Shown: positions 1 to 8,845, counted from the first letter of the stretch. The stretch: 58,919 nucleotides of DNA from Verrucomicrobiales bacterium (GCA_018003315.1 JAGNEJ010000021.1:1-58919); one strand, 5' to 3'. Translations and numbers: made by a program. Notes: a model not told the origin generated them from the sequence alone.

Positions 1-119
1 CTCTTCCTTCCTCCAGACTCAGCCTCGCGACTGACGCCCTTGGATTTCAGCTAGCACTTCCCCTTGCCGGGTGTGCGACGGACTTGAACCGTCAAGTGAA
101 TGCGCCCTGCCGGGCGCAC
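1..119 (-). mobile_element. Group II intron, bacterial class C-like, 5' end of domain I (truncated by window edge)
   Basis: Read on the minus strand from 119, the sequence opens with GTGCGCCCGGCAGGGCGCA, the conserved group II 5' end (GUGYG) plus its first hairpin. A second hairpin follows (GACGG-TTCAAGT-CCGTC), then CAAGGGCGTC and GGAGGAAG. These blocks appear in the same order in domain I of class C introns such as the Oceanobacillus iheyensis intron, which I compared from memory. The insertion point is five bases past a rho-independent terminator stem, which is the usual target of group IIC introns. The rest of the ribozyme and any reverse transcriptase lie beyond base 1. The T-arm-like hairpin could be mistaken for a tRNA, but there is no cloverleaf. 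Confidence 0.8.
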
Positions 120-120
120 T

Positions 121-152
121 AAAAAAAGAGCCACCCGCGTGGGTGGCTCTTT
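121..152 (-). terminator. Rho-independent terminator of the PEP-CTERM gene; target of the intron
   Basis: A 12-bp perfect stem pairs 125-136 with 141-152 around the 4-base loop GCGT. On the minus strand it is followed by seven T residues (127-121). It lies about 20 bases after the stop codon of the minus-strand gene at 173-859. The group II intron starts at 119, immediately after the T tract. Confidence 0.92.
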
Positions 153-172
153 GTAAAATCAACGAGGCTGAT

Positions 173-859
173 TTAGCGACGCCGACGGAGGAACCCAAGA
201 CCCAAAAGCCCAAGCAGTGCGATGCTTGAGGGTTCAGGGACCGGAACCAAGCCAATGGTTCCGCCGCTAGTCTGTCCTGGGGTTACGATGCCACGCAATA
301 CATCATCTGCGTCATTGAGGCGCGATGATGTCATTGCCATCGTCAAACTTCCACCAAGAGTTGGATCGTTAAAGGGTGCGACCCAGTCAGGGGCACCGTT
401 GGTCGAATCGTTATTGGAAAGGATTGCCCACGCGCTAGGGTTAAGCGAGGCAGAATCCGTTACAAATACATACAGACGCTCGTTCTGTGGGAGATAAGCT
501 CCGCTGATCCCTTCCGCCTTGAAAGTAAACTTGCCGGTAGGCAATACAGTGGAGGGTGCTGTTCCACCACTTAGGCCGGAAGTTCCTGAACCAGCGTCCG
601 GGTTGTCGGAACCAAGGAATTTCACCAAAGTGCGAATGTCTGCGAAATCATTGCCGGTTAGCCTGGCATAAGTGGCGGCGTATGCTGGATCACCTACGTT
701 ATCTTGCGGCCCCGGAATAAAAGCAACTCGCACGATGGAGTTTGCAGGCAAATTAAATCCAGCTCCACCACTGTTATTGGCCGAGATGGTAACAGCCGCC
801 TGTGAATGATTGGAAAAAAGCAGCCCAGCAGCACAAACAGGCAGAAGATATTTATTCAT
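173..859 (-). CDS. PEP-CTERM sorting-signal protein, secreted
   Basis: This is a 228-residue exported protein of unknown function. The start at 859 puts a signal peptide ([21 protein letters not shown]) at the very N-terminus; an upstream in-frame ATG would add 12 non-signal residues. The C-terminus has the full PEP-CTERM tripartite signal: VPEPSS, a short hydrophobic helix ([12 protein letters not shown]) and an RRRR tail. The established role of this signal is recognition and cleavage by an exosortase, leaving the protein at the cell surface or in the extracellular matrix. The middle is Gly/Ser/Asn rich with no domain I recognise. A strong terminator follows. No exosortase is encoded in this window. 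Confidence 0.9.
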   Translation of the reverse strand: MNKYLLPVCAAGLLFSNHSQAAVTISANNSGGAGFNLPANSIVRVAFIPGPQDNVGDPAYAATYARLTGNDFADIRTLVKFLGSDNPDAGSGTSGLSGGTAPSTVLPTGKFTFKAEGISGAYLPQNERLYVFVTDSASLNPSAWAILSNNDSTNGAPDWVAPFNDPTLGGSLTMAMTSSRLNDADDVLRGIVTPGQTSGGTIGLVPVPEPSSIALLGLLGLGFLRRRR

Positions 860-909
860 AATGATTGGAGGAATGGAATAGTAATCGGAGAGCAATGAAT
901 CGCAGTGAG

Positions 910-2046
910 TTACGGACCGACAACAACGCTTGGAATGGTTGTTACTTTTGCAGGACCGGCATTTGGTTTGATAACCAAACCTGTTCCGTTAGGAACGGCA
1001 ACCAAATTGGGGTTTGGGATTGTATTGGCAGGGGGGTCGGTGAATGCGCTCCCAACATCCGTTCCACTTGCATCCACAATGGCGTTCACATCATCGCCAT
1101 AGTAATAGATTCCGGTGTTGGTGAAAACGCCCCCATTAATACCGAACAATTTAATTTCCTCCTCGTAGGGAGCCAGCCCGGCAGACTGCAACCCGAAGTT
1201 CCCAAGCGGCGATTTCTCAATTCCTGTCAGGGTTCCCGGTGAGGTTACTGAAGTCAGGCCCACCAAGGGGTTGACTTGGCCGAAGAGATTGAACACTCCA
1301 GGGTTCAAAACCACTTGGGTGGGGGTGGTCTTGACATAGGAAACATCCCCACCGCCAAAGGTGAAGACTCGCGTTCCACCAGCGGTAACCACCATCCCTT
1401 GTCCGGGCAGAACAACTTCGCCATCACGGTTGGTGGACTGATCGTCTGCAACAATCTGCCCGCCTGCAACCGAAGCGGAATCGTAATAAAAGTCTTTGGA
1501 GGTGCCATTCGCATACATCAGCGTTACGGTGTCCTCGAATTCGACCATGCCATCGGAGTCCGTGCCGTCAACGGTGCCCGCACCGCCCTTGAAAATAGAA
1601 CCCAAGGTGTTGTGGCGACGCACGAGGTATTTGAGAGGATTCGGCCCGGCGACAAATCCGGCGGGCACCTTCGCCACCAAAGAATCGGCAGCGTTGGACA
1701 CGACATTCAGGATCATTCCGGCATGGGCGGCAGTCCCGTCGTCAAGGATTTCAACGTGGTGGCTGTAGGGGTCAGGGGCAGTACTGGTGTTGAACTGATT
1801 TATTCCCCATCCTGCGCCGGTTTGGTTCACGGTAAGATCGGTGCCGGAGACGGATGAACTAGTGGCCTGGCCTTGAAAATCCGTTTTTTGAACAAATCCG
1901 CAAACCCAGATGGATTTGCTGGCCGGGACATTGAATTTGTAGAATCCGATGGTGGGCGTGGTCGAAGTCTGCGCGGCGGCATTGGTGCCTAACGCTGCGA
2001 GGGCGGCCGCGGCAAGGCTGAGTGGAAGGAAGGAGGAATAACGCAT
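910..2046 (-). CDS. Secreted TIGR02597-like hypothetical protein
   Basis: This is a 378-residue protein with a clear Sec signal peptide (residues 1 to about 25, ending AAAQT). The mature part is rich in Gly, Thr, Val and Asn and looks like a beta-rich surface protein. Phrases such as GFYKFNVPA near the mature N-terminus and the overall plan resemble the verrucomicrobial paralogous family TIGR02597, assigned here from memory without a search. There is no PEP-CTERM tail and no catalytic motif. It lies in the same orientation as the PEP-CTERM gene, 50 bases upstream of its start, so the two may be co-transcribed. Confidence 0.75.
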   Translation of the reverse strand: MRYSSFLPLSLAAAALAALGTNAAAQTSTTPTIGFYKFNVPASKSIWVCGFVQKTDFQGQATSSSVSGTDLTVNQTGAGWGINQFNTSTAPDPYSHHVEILDDGTAAHAGMILNVVSNAADSLVAKVPAGFVAGPNPLKYLVRRHNTLGSIFKGGAGTVDGTDSDGMVEFEDTVTLMYANGTSKDFYYDSASVAGGQIVADDQSTNRDGEVVLPGQGMVVTAGGTRVFTFGGGDVSYVKTTPTQVVLNPGVFNLFGQVNPLVGLTSVTSPGTLTGIEKSPLGNFGLQSAGLAPYEEEIKLFGINGGVFTNTGIYYYGDDVNAIVDASGTDVGSAFTDPPANTIPNPNLVAVPNGTGLVIKPNAGPAKVTTIPSVVVGP

Positions 2047-2395
2047 GGGATGGCTGAGTTGAGGATTGGAATTAATTGCGTTTTAGAAATTTTTGGCCGT
2101 GATGACAAGAATAAAATCCATTTCTGCGCGAAATCTTTCCCGGGATGCGGAAATCTGGAGGGAAATTACTCGCAGTGATCTGCGGGCGCAAGGGATTCCA
2201 GGGGATTTTTTTGCGTGATTTCGAATGGGCGGTGATTCCGCCGCCGAGTCGCATTCCACGCCCGAGCATCCACCTGGATTGCGCGGGATTGTGCCGGTGC
2301 TGGAGGATGCCGCCGGATCAAAACGTCCGGCAGGCATGGTCACGCGTGGCGGCGGGGAAAACCTGTGTGGCCGGTGAGGGAGCAACGGAGAACCA
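2047..2395. other. Intergenic region, no gene recognised
   Basis: These 349 bases separate two minus-strand genes. Short open frames exist on both strands but none has a recognisable protein or ribosome binding site. The part next to the secreted-protein gene is AT-rich and holds a possible minus-strand promoter. Confidence 0.5.
2080..2108 (-). promoter_or_regulatory. Possible sigma70-type promoter of the secreted-protein gene
   Basis: On the minus strand TTGTCA (2108-2103) and TAAAAC (2085-2080) are separated by 17 bases. They lie about 35 bases upstream of the ATG at 2046 in a locally AT-rich stretch. This is a match by eye only. Confidence 0.35.
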
Positions 2396-2698
2396 TTATT
2401 CCCCCGAGCGTTCGAATTCGATGATCCGCCCGAGGGCTTCGTAGAATTCGGTCAGCATTTCTGCGGGCACCATGATGGTGTCGCGGCGACCGCGCACATC
2501 TTCGGTAATTTTGAGCACCCGTCCGCGGTTGTTTTCCTTCAGGTCCAGGAAGAATATCTTCCGGTCGCTGACCAGTTTTTCCGTAGCCAGCGGAGGCTGG
2601 CTCTGCCGGTGGGGCCGGTCGTCATAGGATCGTTCCTTTTCCCCTCCGCCATAATGACGTTCGCTGTAGCGGTCGGTGTAGGGTCTGTCATAGTCCAT
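2396..2698 (-). CDS. DUF3276 / Pur-alpha-like nucleic-acid-binding protein
   Basis: This is a 100-residue protein. The N-terminal 45 residues are hydrophilic and rich in Tyr, Arg, Asp and Gly (MDYDRPYTDRYSERHYGGG). The C-terminal half (SDRKIFFLDLKENNRGRVLKI and onward) has the PUR-repeat pattern of DUF3276, a bacterial relative of eukaryotic Pur-alpha that binds single-stranded DNA or RNA. I chose the ATG at 2698 because AAGGA lies about 10 bases upstream; a longer in-frame start at 2800 would add low-complexity residues. A role in nucleic-acid binding is inferred from the family. Confidence 0.8.
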   Translation of the reverse strand: MDYDRPYTDRYSERHYGGGEKERSYDDRPHRQSQPPLATEKLVSDRKIFFLDLKENNRGRVLKITEDVRGRRDTIMVPAEMLTEFYEALGRIIEFERSGE

Positions 2699-2884
2699 CG
2701 GTTCTCGTCCTTTCTTTCCTTCAGTCCTCCCTTGTTTTCGTTCGGATCTGGCTTGGTTGTGGTTTGTTTTTGCTTCTGCGGTGGCGTTCCTGACTGCCAC
2801 AAACGCCAGAGGATCATAGTGGTAATGCTTGGTTTGTCCACCGGGGAAATTTCGCCTTAACGCCGCGAAACGATCCCAGGCAAT

Positions 2885-4147
2885 CTAGGGCTTTTCCCTA
2901 GCTTCTGCGTCCTGACGGGAGTCTGCCTGCCGCTGCTTCCAAGCTCCAAGAGCTGCATCATAGCAGTCTTCGAGATTGTGCATCTGTGCCTGGAGGCCGA
3001 AATTGGCCCTGACACTGGACGCGGCACCCTGCGCGAGGCTGGTGTAAAGTTCCGGGGAGGAAAACAGGCGCCGCAGAGCCGCGGCCAGTTCCTCGGGATT
3101 TTTCTCTGCGACCAGGAGTCCGTCGGTGCCATCGGTGACGGCCTCTGGAATGCCGCCGTGGCGGGTGGCAACGACCGGCAGGCCGGTGGCCATGGCTTCG
3201 AGCATGGAGTTGGGGATGCCTTCCTGGTCGGCGGTCTCCGTGAGTTCGCTGGGGTGGAGGAAAACGTGGGAATCGGCGTAGGCGGCGATGAGTTCCTGCT
3301 GGCTGAGCCAGCCGCGCACCTCCACGTTGTTTTTCAATCCGAGACGGTCGCGGGCGGCCAGAAAGGCATCTTTGACGGGGCCGCTGCCGCAGACCACAAA
3401 TTTGAGTGCCGGGAACTGCGGCACGACCCTGGCCAGTGCTTCCAGCGTGGTGAAGAGCCCTTTTTTTGGAATGAGCCGGCTTGCCTGGACCAGCCGCCAG
3501 GCACCGCTGGCAGGAGGCGTGCGCCTGACCACGGAGAAGTGATCCAACGGAATGGGCGTCCGGTTCAGCCGCAATTTTTCCGGCGGACAGCCAAGCTGGC
3601 CGATGGCAGCGAGCAGCGACTGGCTGCGCGCCAGAATCAATTCCGACTTTTCGAAAACCGATTGCAATTGCGCCACGTATCCCGGGTCGTCGGTAAACTT
3701 CGACACATCCACGCCGTGGAAGGAAACCAGAAATGGACCGCCCCAGTGCTGCAGCATGTCCAGGTATTTGACTGCTTTGTGGCCGTAGTAAACGTGGACG
3801 AGGTCGATGCGGTGCTCGTGCAGTCGCGCCGGGAGGTCATAAGGAAAGTGCGGACCCGGGGGCCGTTTGTTGATTTCCCGCGGCGGTGGCCACTGGCGCA
3901 CGAGGTGCTTGTACCAGAAGCGCAGCAGAAAATTCCCGCGCGGTCTGGGGCGGCGAAGACGGGCGAGTTCGATCACTGGCTCGAAGGGAAACTGCTCCCG
4001 ATTTTGCACGGCCTCGGTGAAGACGAGATTCTCAAAACGCTGCACATGCACCAACTGCCGGTAAATGCTCTGCATTTCCGGTTTGAGGAACGTCCCGCAC
4101 AGGCTGGCGAGGCGCGGTCGGGCAAAGGGTTCGGCAGCCTCCGGCAT
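2885..4147 (-). CDS. GT4-family glycosyltransferase
   Basis: This is a 420-residue GT-B fold glycosyltransferase of group 1 (GT4). The N-terminal domain contains VSFHGVDVS. The C-terminal nucleotide-sugar domain has FVVCGSGP, VEVRGWLSQQEL, then EGIPNSMLEAMATGLPVVAT, the E-x7-E donor-binding region, and HGGIPEAVTDG. Such enzymes transfer sugars from UDP or GDP donors in envelope polysaccharide synthesis; the substrate cannot be told from sequence. I chose the start at 4147 (MPEAAEPF). An ATG at 4228 is in frame but would overlap the divergent gene at 4227, and the extra residues look non-coding. Confidence 0.9.
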   Translation of the reverse strand: MPEAAEPFARPRLASLCGTFLKPEMQSIYRQLVHVQRFENLVFTEAVQNREQFPFEPVIELARLRRPRPRGNFLLRFWYKHLVRQWPPPREINKRPPGPHFPYDLPARLHEHRIDLVHVYYGHKAVKYLDMLQHWGGPFLVSFHGVDVSKFTDDPGYVAQLQSVFEKSELILARSQSLLAAIGQLGCPPEKLRLNRTPIPLDHFSVVRRTPPASGAWRLVQASRLIPKKGLFTTLEALARVVPQFPALKFVVCGSGPVKDAFLAARDRLGLKNNVEVRGWLSQQELIAAYADSHVFLHPSELTETADQEGIPNSMLEAMATGLPVVATRHGGIPEAVTDGTDGLLVAEKNPEELAAALRRLFSSPELYTSLAQGAASSVRANFGLQAQMHNLEDCYDAALGAWKQRQADSRQDAEAREKP

Positions 4148-4226
4148 CCCTGCGCATTGCGGTGTGCATGGCCCCTGCGCAACCAAAAATTTTTTCCCAT
4201 GTGCCCCGCACGGGCTAGACTCCGGC

Positions 4227-4733
4227 ATGTCAACAACCCGCGCTGTCGAAGCCGAGGAGGAACCGCCGAAGTGGTCCCGCGGCTGTTTGGGGCTGGCCCA
4301 GAGCGTGCCCGGTTCCGTGGGATTCTGGGAAGCCGGGGCGAGCTTTGCCGATGGAAAAACCTGGCGGATCCGCTGGAACCGCCGTGCGGAAACCGCTCAG
4401 ATTCTCGACGCCGCGACCGGTGACCTGCTCGGGTGGATGGAGGCGGCTGGCAAGAACGCACGGCGGTTCAAACTGGCCGGTGGCGACGTATTGCCCGTGA
4501 CGCTGGTCAAACGCTGGTTCACCTGGCGTGCCGCCACCGACGGTCAGGAAAAACCGGTGGTTTTTTCCTTCGATGGCCGGCAGCGCGCCTTCGAACCGAA
4601 ACGGCTGCGGATCACCCACCGCGATTTCATGTCCGAGGTGAAGCTGGAGTGTGAACCGGGCTTGGAAGTCGCCGCGGTCATGCTGGGTTTTCTGCTCTTC
4701 AATGCCGCCAACTGCCGCCGCGGGGAGAAATAA
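4227..4733 (+). CDS. Hypothetical protein, possibly of the tubby/LURP-one fold
   Basis: This is a 168-residue protein starting MSTTRAVEAEEEPPKW. It has alternating short beta-type segments (KTWRIRWNRR, TAQILDAATGDLLGWM, PVTLVKRWFTWRA, KPVVFSFDGRQRAFEP) and ends with a hydrophobic stretch, VAAVMLGFLLFNAAN. The phrase 'LDAATGDLLGWM' and the beta pattern recall phospholipid-scramblase/LURP-one-like proteins, but I do not recognise it securely. It is divergent from the glycosyltransferase with about 80 bases between the two starts. Confidence 0.6.
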   Translation: MSTTRAVEAEEEPPKWSRGCLGLAQSVPGSVGFWEAGASFADGKTWRIRWNRRAETAQILDAATGDLLGWMEAAGKNARRFKLAGGDVLPVTLVKRWFTWRAATDGQEKPVVFSFDGRQRAFEPKRLRITHRDFMSEVKLECEPGLEVAAVMLGFLLFNAANCRRGEK

Positions 4734-4872
4734 TTTCCGTGGTTTCCACCCGGAAAATTTGCGTCATATTTCGGAATGCCCGCCGAGCCATGATGCGGGG
4801 CGCTCCTAGACTTTCCGAACGGGAACCAGTTCCGCGCAAGGCGGTTCCGCCACCTCATTCCATCCCCCTGCC

Positions 4873-6060
4873 ATGATCAATCTGACACGCCTCTGGACGG
4901 GCCAAGCCCAGCCTGCCGACTACCTCCGCTATGGTGAAGGCGACCAGGCACCGAAATCCTCCGCCGCCCGTCGGCCCATCGTCGTGTGGAACATCACCCG
5001 GACCTGCAATCTGCGCTGCGTCCACTGCTATTCGGACTCGGACCGCCGCAACTATCCCGGAGAACTAACCTGGGATGAAAACATCCGCGTCCTCGACGAC
5101 CTGGCGCAGTTTCAGATTCCCGGACTGTTGTTTTCCGGCGGTGAACCGATGGTGCATCCCCGGTTTTTTGAGTTGGCAAAGGAAGCCCGCAGCCGGGGTC
5201 TGCGGCTCACCCTTTCCACCAACGGCACGCTCATCAACCCCGCCAATGCCGAACGCCTCAAGGAACTGGACTTTGCCTACGTGGGCATTTCCCTCGACGG
5301 CATCGGGGCGGTGCACGATGCCTTCCGCCGCACGGAAGGCTCCTTTGAGCGGGCCGTCGCCGCCTTCCGCAACTGCAAGGCGGCCGGACAAAAAACCGGA
5401 CTGCGCTTCACCCTGACAAAACACAACGTCGCCAACCTCGAACCGGTGCTCGACTTCATCGAACAAGAGGACATTTCCCGGGTCTGTTTCTACCATTTGG
5501 TCCCCAGCGGACGCGGCGGCGAACTGCAGTTGCTCACTCCCCAGGAAGCCAGAAACACGGTGGATATGCTGCTGGACCGCGTTGGCAAATGGGCCGCCGC
5601 AGGCCGCCCGCGGGAAGTGCTCACCGTGACCCAGCCGGCGGACGGCGTTTACCTCCTGCTGCGCCAGCAGCGGGAACATCCCGAACTCGCACCGGAGACC
5701 CACCGCCTGCTTTCCTGGAACAGCGGTTCCAATGCCGGTTCGGGAATGGGGCTCGGCAACATCGACAGCCAGGGAGAAGTCCATGCCGACCAGTTTTCCC
5801 AGTCCTGGAGCTTGGGAAATGTCCGGAAACGTCCCTTCAGCGAAATCTGGCAGGATACCTCCTCCCATGAACGGCTGGCCGTCCTCCGCGGCCAGGGCGG
5901 CGCCATCAAGGGGCGCTGCGGCAGTTGCCGGTTTCTGGATCTCTGCGGCGGCGGCTTCCGCCAGCGGGCAGCCACCCTGACCGGCGATCCACTGGGCTCC
6001 GACCCGTGCTGTCCGCTCACGGATGAGGAAATCTTCGACCAGGCAATTTGCGCGGCCTGA
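4873..6060 (+). CDS. Radical SAM/SPASM protein of the NirJ/AhbC heme-biosynthesis group
   Basis: This is a 395-residue radical SAM enzyme. The [4Fe-4S]-SAM cluster motif is C45-x3-C49-x2-C52 (CNLRCVHC), followed by FSGGEP and STNGTL. The C-terminal region (CGSCRFLDLCGGGFRQRA, then TGDPLGSDPCCPLTDEE) is the auxiliary-cluster region of the NirJ/AhbC family. The N-terminus (LTRLW, YLRYGEG, PIVVWNITR) also fits. NirJ works in heme d1 synthesis and AhbC removes acetate side chains in siroheme-dependent heme synthesis. I cannot decide between them. AhbC-type proteins usually read CGGC where this one has CGGGF. It is followed by a SnoaL-like gene after 53 bases. Confidence 0.8.
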   Translation: MINLTRLWTGQAQPADYLRYGEGDQAPKSSAARRPIVVWNITRTCNLRCVHCYSDSDRRNYPGELTWDENIRVLDDLAQFQIPGLLFSGGEPMVHPRFFELAKEARSRGLRLTLSTNGTLINPANAERLKELDFAYVGISLDGIGAVHDAFRRTEGSFERAVAAFRNCKAAGQKTGLRFTLTKHNVANLEPVLDFIEQEDISRVCFYHLVPSGRGGELQLLTPQEARNTVDMLLDRVGKWAAAGRPREVLTVTQPADGVYLLLRQQREHPELAPETHRLLSWNSGSNAGSGMGLGNIDSQGEVHADQFSQSWSLGNVRKRPFSEIWQDTSSHERLAVLRGQGGAIKGRCGSCRFLDLCGGGFRQRAATLTGDPLGSDPCCPLTDEEIFDQAICAA

Positions 6061-6113
6061 GGGCGGCAGCACTGAGGTTTGACGGGCGTCCCATTCCCCG
6101 GCAGACTGGTCCC

Positions 6114-6530
6114 ATGACCACGCCCCGGCAAGCTTCCCTCAGCCTGATTCAGAACTACTACGACACCTTCAATTCCGGGGACCGGAACGCATTCTTGGAA
6201 CTGCTCGCGGAGGGTGTCGTCCATGACATCAACCAGGGAGGCCTGGAAATCGGACGGGAGGCATTCGAACATTTTCTCCAGCGCATGGACCGCAGCTATG
6301 CGGAACAGGTGGAGGAACTCCAGGTGTTTGCCAGCGAGGACGGCTCCCGGGGTGCGGCCGAATTCTACATTTCCGGCCAATACCGGCACACCGACGAAGG
6401 ACTCCCCCCAGCCACCGGCCAAGTCTATCGCCTGCGGGTCGGCGCCTTTTTCGACATTCGGGACGGGAAAATTTCCCGCGTCACCAACTACTACAACCTG
6501 CAAAGCTGGCTGCAGCAGATCGGAGAGTGA
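6114..6530 (+). CDS. SnoaL-like / ketosteroid isomerase-related protein
   Basis: This is a 138-residue single-domain NTF2-fold protein. It has the motifs of ketosteroid-isomerase-related proteins: NYYDTFNSGDRNAFLELL, VVHDINQGG, AAEFYISGQY, GLPPATGQ-Y, GAFFDIRDGKISRVTNYYN. The start at 6114 sits 53 bases after the radical SAM gene, suggesting co-transcription. The family contains small-molecule isomerases, cyclases and proteins with no catalytic role, so substrate and reaction are unknown. Confidence 0.8.
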   Translation: MTTPRQASLSLIQNYYDTFNSGDRNAFLELLAEGVVHDINQGGLEIGREAFEHFLQRMDRSYAEQVEELQVFASEDGSRGAAEFYISGQYRHTDEGLPPATGQVYRLRVGAFFDIRDGKISRVTNYYNLQSWLQQIGE

Positions 6531-6585
6531 TGCCCTGGCCCCATCTGGCCTGCAGCGAGGCATCCGTCATGATCTTCGGCAGGTA

Positions 6586-6621
6586 AAAACCATGCGGGAC
6601 GCCCACTTAAAGGCGTCCCGC
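6586..6621 (-). terminator. Terminator between convergent genes
   Basis: A perfect 10-bp inverted repeat (GCGGGACGCC at 6594-6603 with GGCGTCCCGC at 6612-6621) encloses an 8-base loop. On the minus strand the stem is followed by ATGGTTTTTA, so it best serves the PEP-CTERM gene that ends at 6668. It may also stop transcription from the plus strand. Confidence 0.75.
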
Positions 6622-6667
6622 TGGCAGGTTCGAGAAAGCAATGGCTGAGCAGGCCGCCGTGGTTTCG

Positions 6668-8728
6668 TCAATTTCTGCGACGGCGGAGGAGGAATCCACA
6701 CCCCAGCAGGAGCAGCACTCCGGAGGAGGGTTCGGGAACCAGATTCAAGCCAGCGAGGGACCCCAAAGTAGCCGCACCATCGGCCATGAGCAGTTCATAA
6801 TTGGTTGGCGTCCCTGCCACATATTCGGCGCCGAAAATTTCAAAATAGGCTCCGCCACCCTTTTCGAAAAACAGGCTTTCGATCGGGTAGCTGCCTGCGG
6901 TGAGGCTGATCTCTCCGATCGTCCGGCTGTTGCCCGTAAGCGCATCGGTCCACAAAGTGTCTCCTGCCGGGTTGGCGGTGCCATTGACGTCCGAGACGAT
7001 GGCCAAGCCCGTGACATTTTCGACGATGGACCACCCGGAAACTCCGGCAATGCGCAGGTAACCTCCGTCATCGCCCTGGAATCCGAACCGATACGTGCCC
7101 GTGGCGGGAATCACCAGCGTTCCGGTGGCAAGCAAACCAAAATCATTATCATCCGCTGCGGTGTTGTTGGGGAAGGCAATGTCACCGCCGATGCTGCCCG
7201 GGCCACCGAATCCAGGATCATTGTAGTTGATGGAAGCAACGTTGTTGGCGGAAGCTCCCGGATTGTTGAGCAGATCGGCTCGGGCATCGGAAATATTGTT
7301 CACCGCAGTGCCACCGGGGAGGGAAGTCGTCACCGTCCAACCGGTGGAAGTGATGCCGGGGCGGTGGACGGCGGCCGTGCTGGGATCACCGACGAGCGAA
7401 AAGGGACCGCCATCCTTGGAAACGGCAAGTTCCTGCCAGGCACCGCCACCGCCTTCGAAGCCCACGAATTCCAACTGATAATTCCCCGGGCTCAGGCTCA
7501 AGGTGCCCGAGGTATTGGAGTCGCCCGTTCCACCGGCAAAATACATCGTTTGCGGATTGAGCGGATCCACGCCGCCGCCGCCGGAAACGCTGCCCCAGTT
7601 TTGCCCGAGGACCCGCAGGGCAAAGCCATCGTCGCCACGCACCCGGAAGGTGTAGTTGCCGGCGGCGGGAACTTGAATGGTGCCTTTGGCCACCAGGGCA
7701 ATGCGGTCGTCCGCAGCGCCGGTATTGGTAAGGAACGGCAGGTCACCCATGAATGAGCCGGAGTTGTTGCTCGTTTCCGGATCGCTGAAGTTGATGCGTG
7801 AAACCGATCCGGTTACCGACGTGGTGACCGAGGGATTCCCCGGGCGCAGCGCGCTGACGGCGGCGTCGATGTGGTTCATGTTCAGGCCGTTGTTGGTCTG
7901 GACCTCCGTCACCGAAAACGTGCCGACTCCACCCCAGTTTCCCGGCAGATTGTTTGGCAGGTAACCTTGGGCGGCAGGCAGGGAAAGCGGACTCCCGCCG
8001 GAGGCGAGGTACTGCACCTGGTTCGGACGCAGCGGAGCGTTATAGGCGGCCACATCATCCACCGTGCCCAGCAGGCCGCCGTTGATGGAACTGCCCACAA
8101 CGACCTCGCCCGCGGCGTTGTTCAGCAACCCAGAGTTGCTGCTCGCCACGATGTATCCATTTTGATAGAGAAACTGCGCGTTGGCAGGGGCCCCGGCTCC
8201 AAACGTCGCCGGTGTCAACTGCGTCCATGCATAGTGGTTCCACGTCCCGGTGCTTACGGCTAGGGCTGAGGTGGTGTCATTGCCCCAGTGACCCATGTGA
8301 ATTTTGTCGCCTCGAAATCCGTCGTGCAGCACCGTATTCGGACCCATCTGGCCGAAAACCATGTTATCTCCGGTCACCGAGTCCAGATTGACCCAAGCGC
8401 TTGCGGTGTAGGCGTTGTTGTGGAATCCGACGGTGCCACCGTTAAATCCGGTTTTGAAAAATTCTCCCGTGTTGTCATTCGCAGAACCGTCCGCGCTCAG
8501 CTTGAGTCCGCCACCCGGAGTGCTGCTGCCGGGAGCGCCAGCCACGTATTCATCGCCTCCGAAGTTCAACGGAGTGCCGGTCCCTCCGAGCGAACCGGTA
8601 TTGTTCAGGGTTCCGCCCTCGAAATTGTAATAAAGGGTCGGCGTCTGAGCGCCGGAATGCTGCATCAGCAGCCAGAGGGCGGAGGTGGCGACTGCGGAGG
8701 CCACTCGGATTTTCGGAATCGATTTCAT
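6668..8728 (-). CDS. PEP-CTERM protein with LamG-like and two PA14-like modules
   Basis: This is a 686-residue surface protein. A signal peptide (residues 1 to about 28, ending HSGAQT) is followed by a concanavalin/LamG-like module of about 220 residues containing TASAWVNLDS and GTVDDVAAYN. Two consecutive PA14-like modules follow. Each starts with a short 'SRINFSDPETSN' or 'ASINYNDPGFGG' phrase and carries YTFRVRGDDGFALRV or YRFGFQGDDGGYLRI, then a PLDxxFFEGGGGA-like block. The C-terminus is a PEP-CTERM signal (VPEPSS, a hydrophobic helix, RRRR). LamG and PA14 modules usually bind carbohydrate. Export, exosortase processing and glycan binding are inferred from these families. The start at 8728 was chosen for the signal peptide. 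Confidence 0.88.
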   Translation of the reverse strand: MKSIPKIRVASAVATSALWLLMQHSGAQTPTLYYNFEGGTLNNTGSLGGTGTPLNFGGDEYVAGAPGSSTPGGGLKLSADGSANDNTGEFFKTGFNGGTVGFHNNAYTASAWVNLDSVTGDNMVFGQMGPNTVLHDGFRGDKIHMGHWGNDTTSALAVSTGTWNHYAWTQLTPATFGAGAPANAQFLYQNGYIVASSNSGLLNNAAGEVVVGSSINGGLLGTVDDVAAYNAPLRPNQVQYLASGGSPLSLPAAQGYLPNNLPGNWGGVGTFSVTEVQTNNGLNMNHIDAAVSALRPGNPSVTTSVTGSVSRINFSDPETSNNSGSFMGDLPFLTNTGAADDRIALVAKGTIQVPAAGNYTFRVRGDDGFALRVLGQNWGSVSGGGGVDPLNPQTMYFAGGTGDSNTSGTLSLSPGNYQLEFVGFEGGGGAWQELAVSKDGGPFSLVGDPSTAAVHRPGITSTGWTVTTSLPGGTAVNNISDARADLLNNPGASANNVASINYNDPGFGGPGSIGGDIAFPNNTAADDNDFGLLATGTLVIPATGTYRFGFQGDDGGYLRIAGVSGWSIVENVTGLAIVSDVNGTANPAGDTLWTDALTGNSRTIGEISLTAGSYPIESLFFEKGGGAYFEIFGAEYVAGTPTNYELLMADGAATLGSLAGLNLVPEPSSGVLLLLGCGFLLRRRRN

Positions 8729-8845
8729 GATGGCAATGGGAATGCGGGGAATGTTTTTTTGCAACGTGCAGGGGCTATTTGCCATGTTCTGCGGCCTCAC
8801 GTCAACCTGGTTTGCGTGAATGCCTTGTTTGCGTGGACAAACCAC

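Noticed and set aside
60-120. A tRNA-like T arm (GACGG-TTCAAGT-CCGTC) near the left edge
   Set aside because: It has no anticodon or D arm. The surrounding blocks match group II intron domain I instead.
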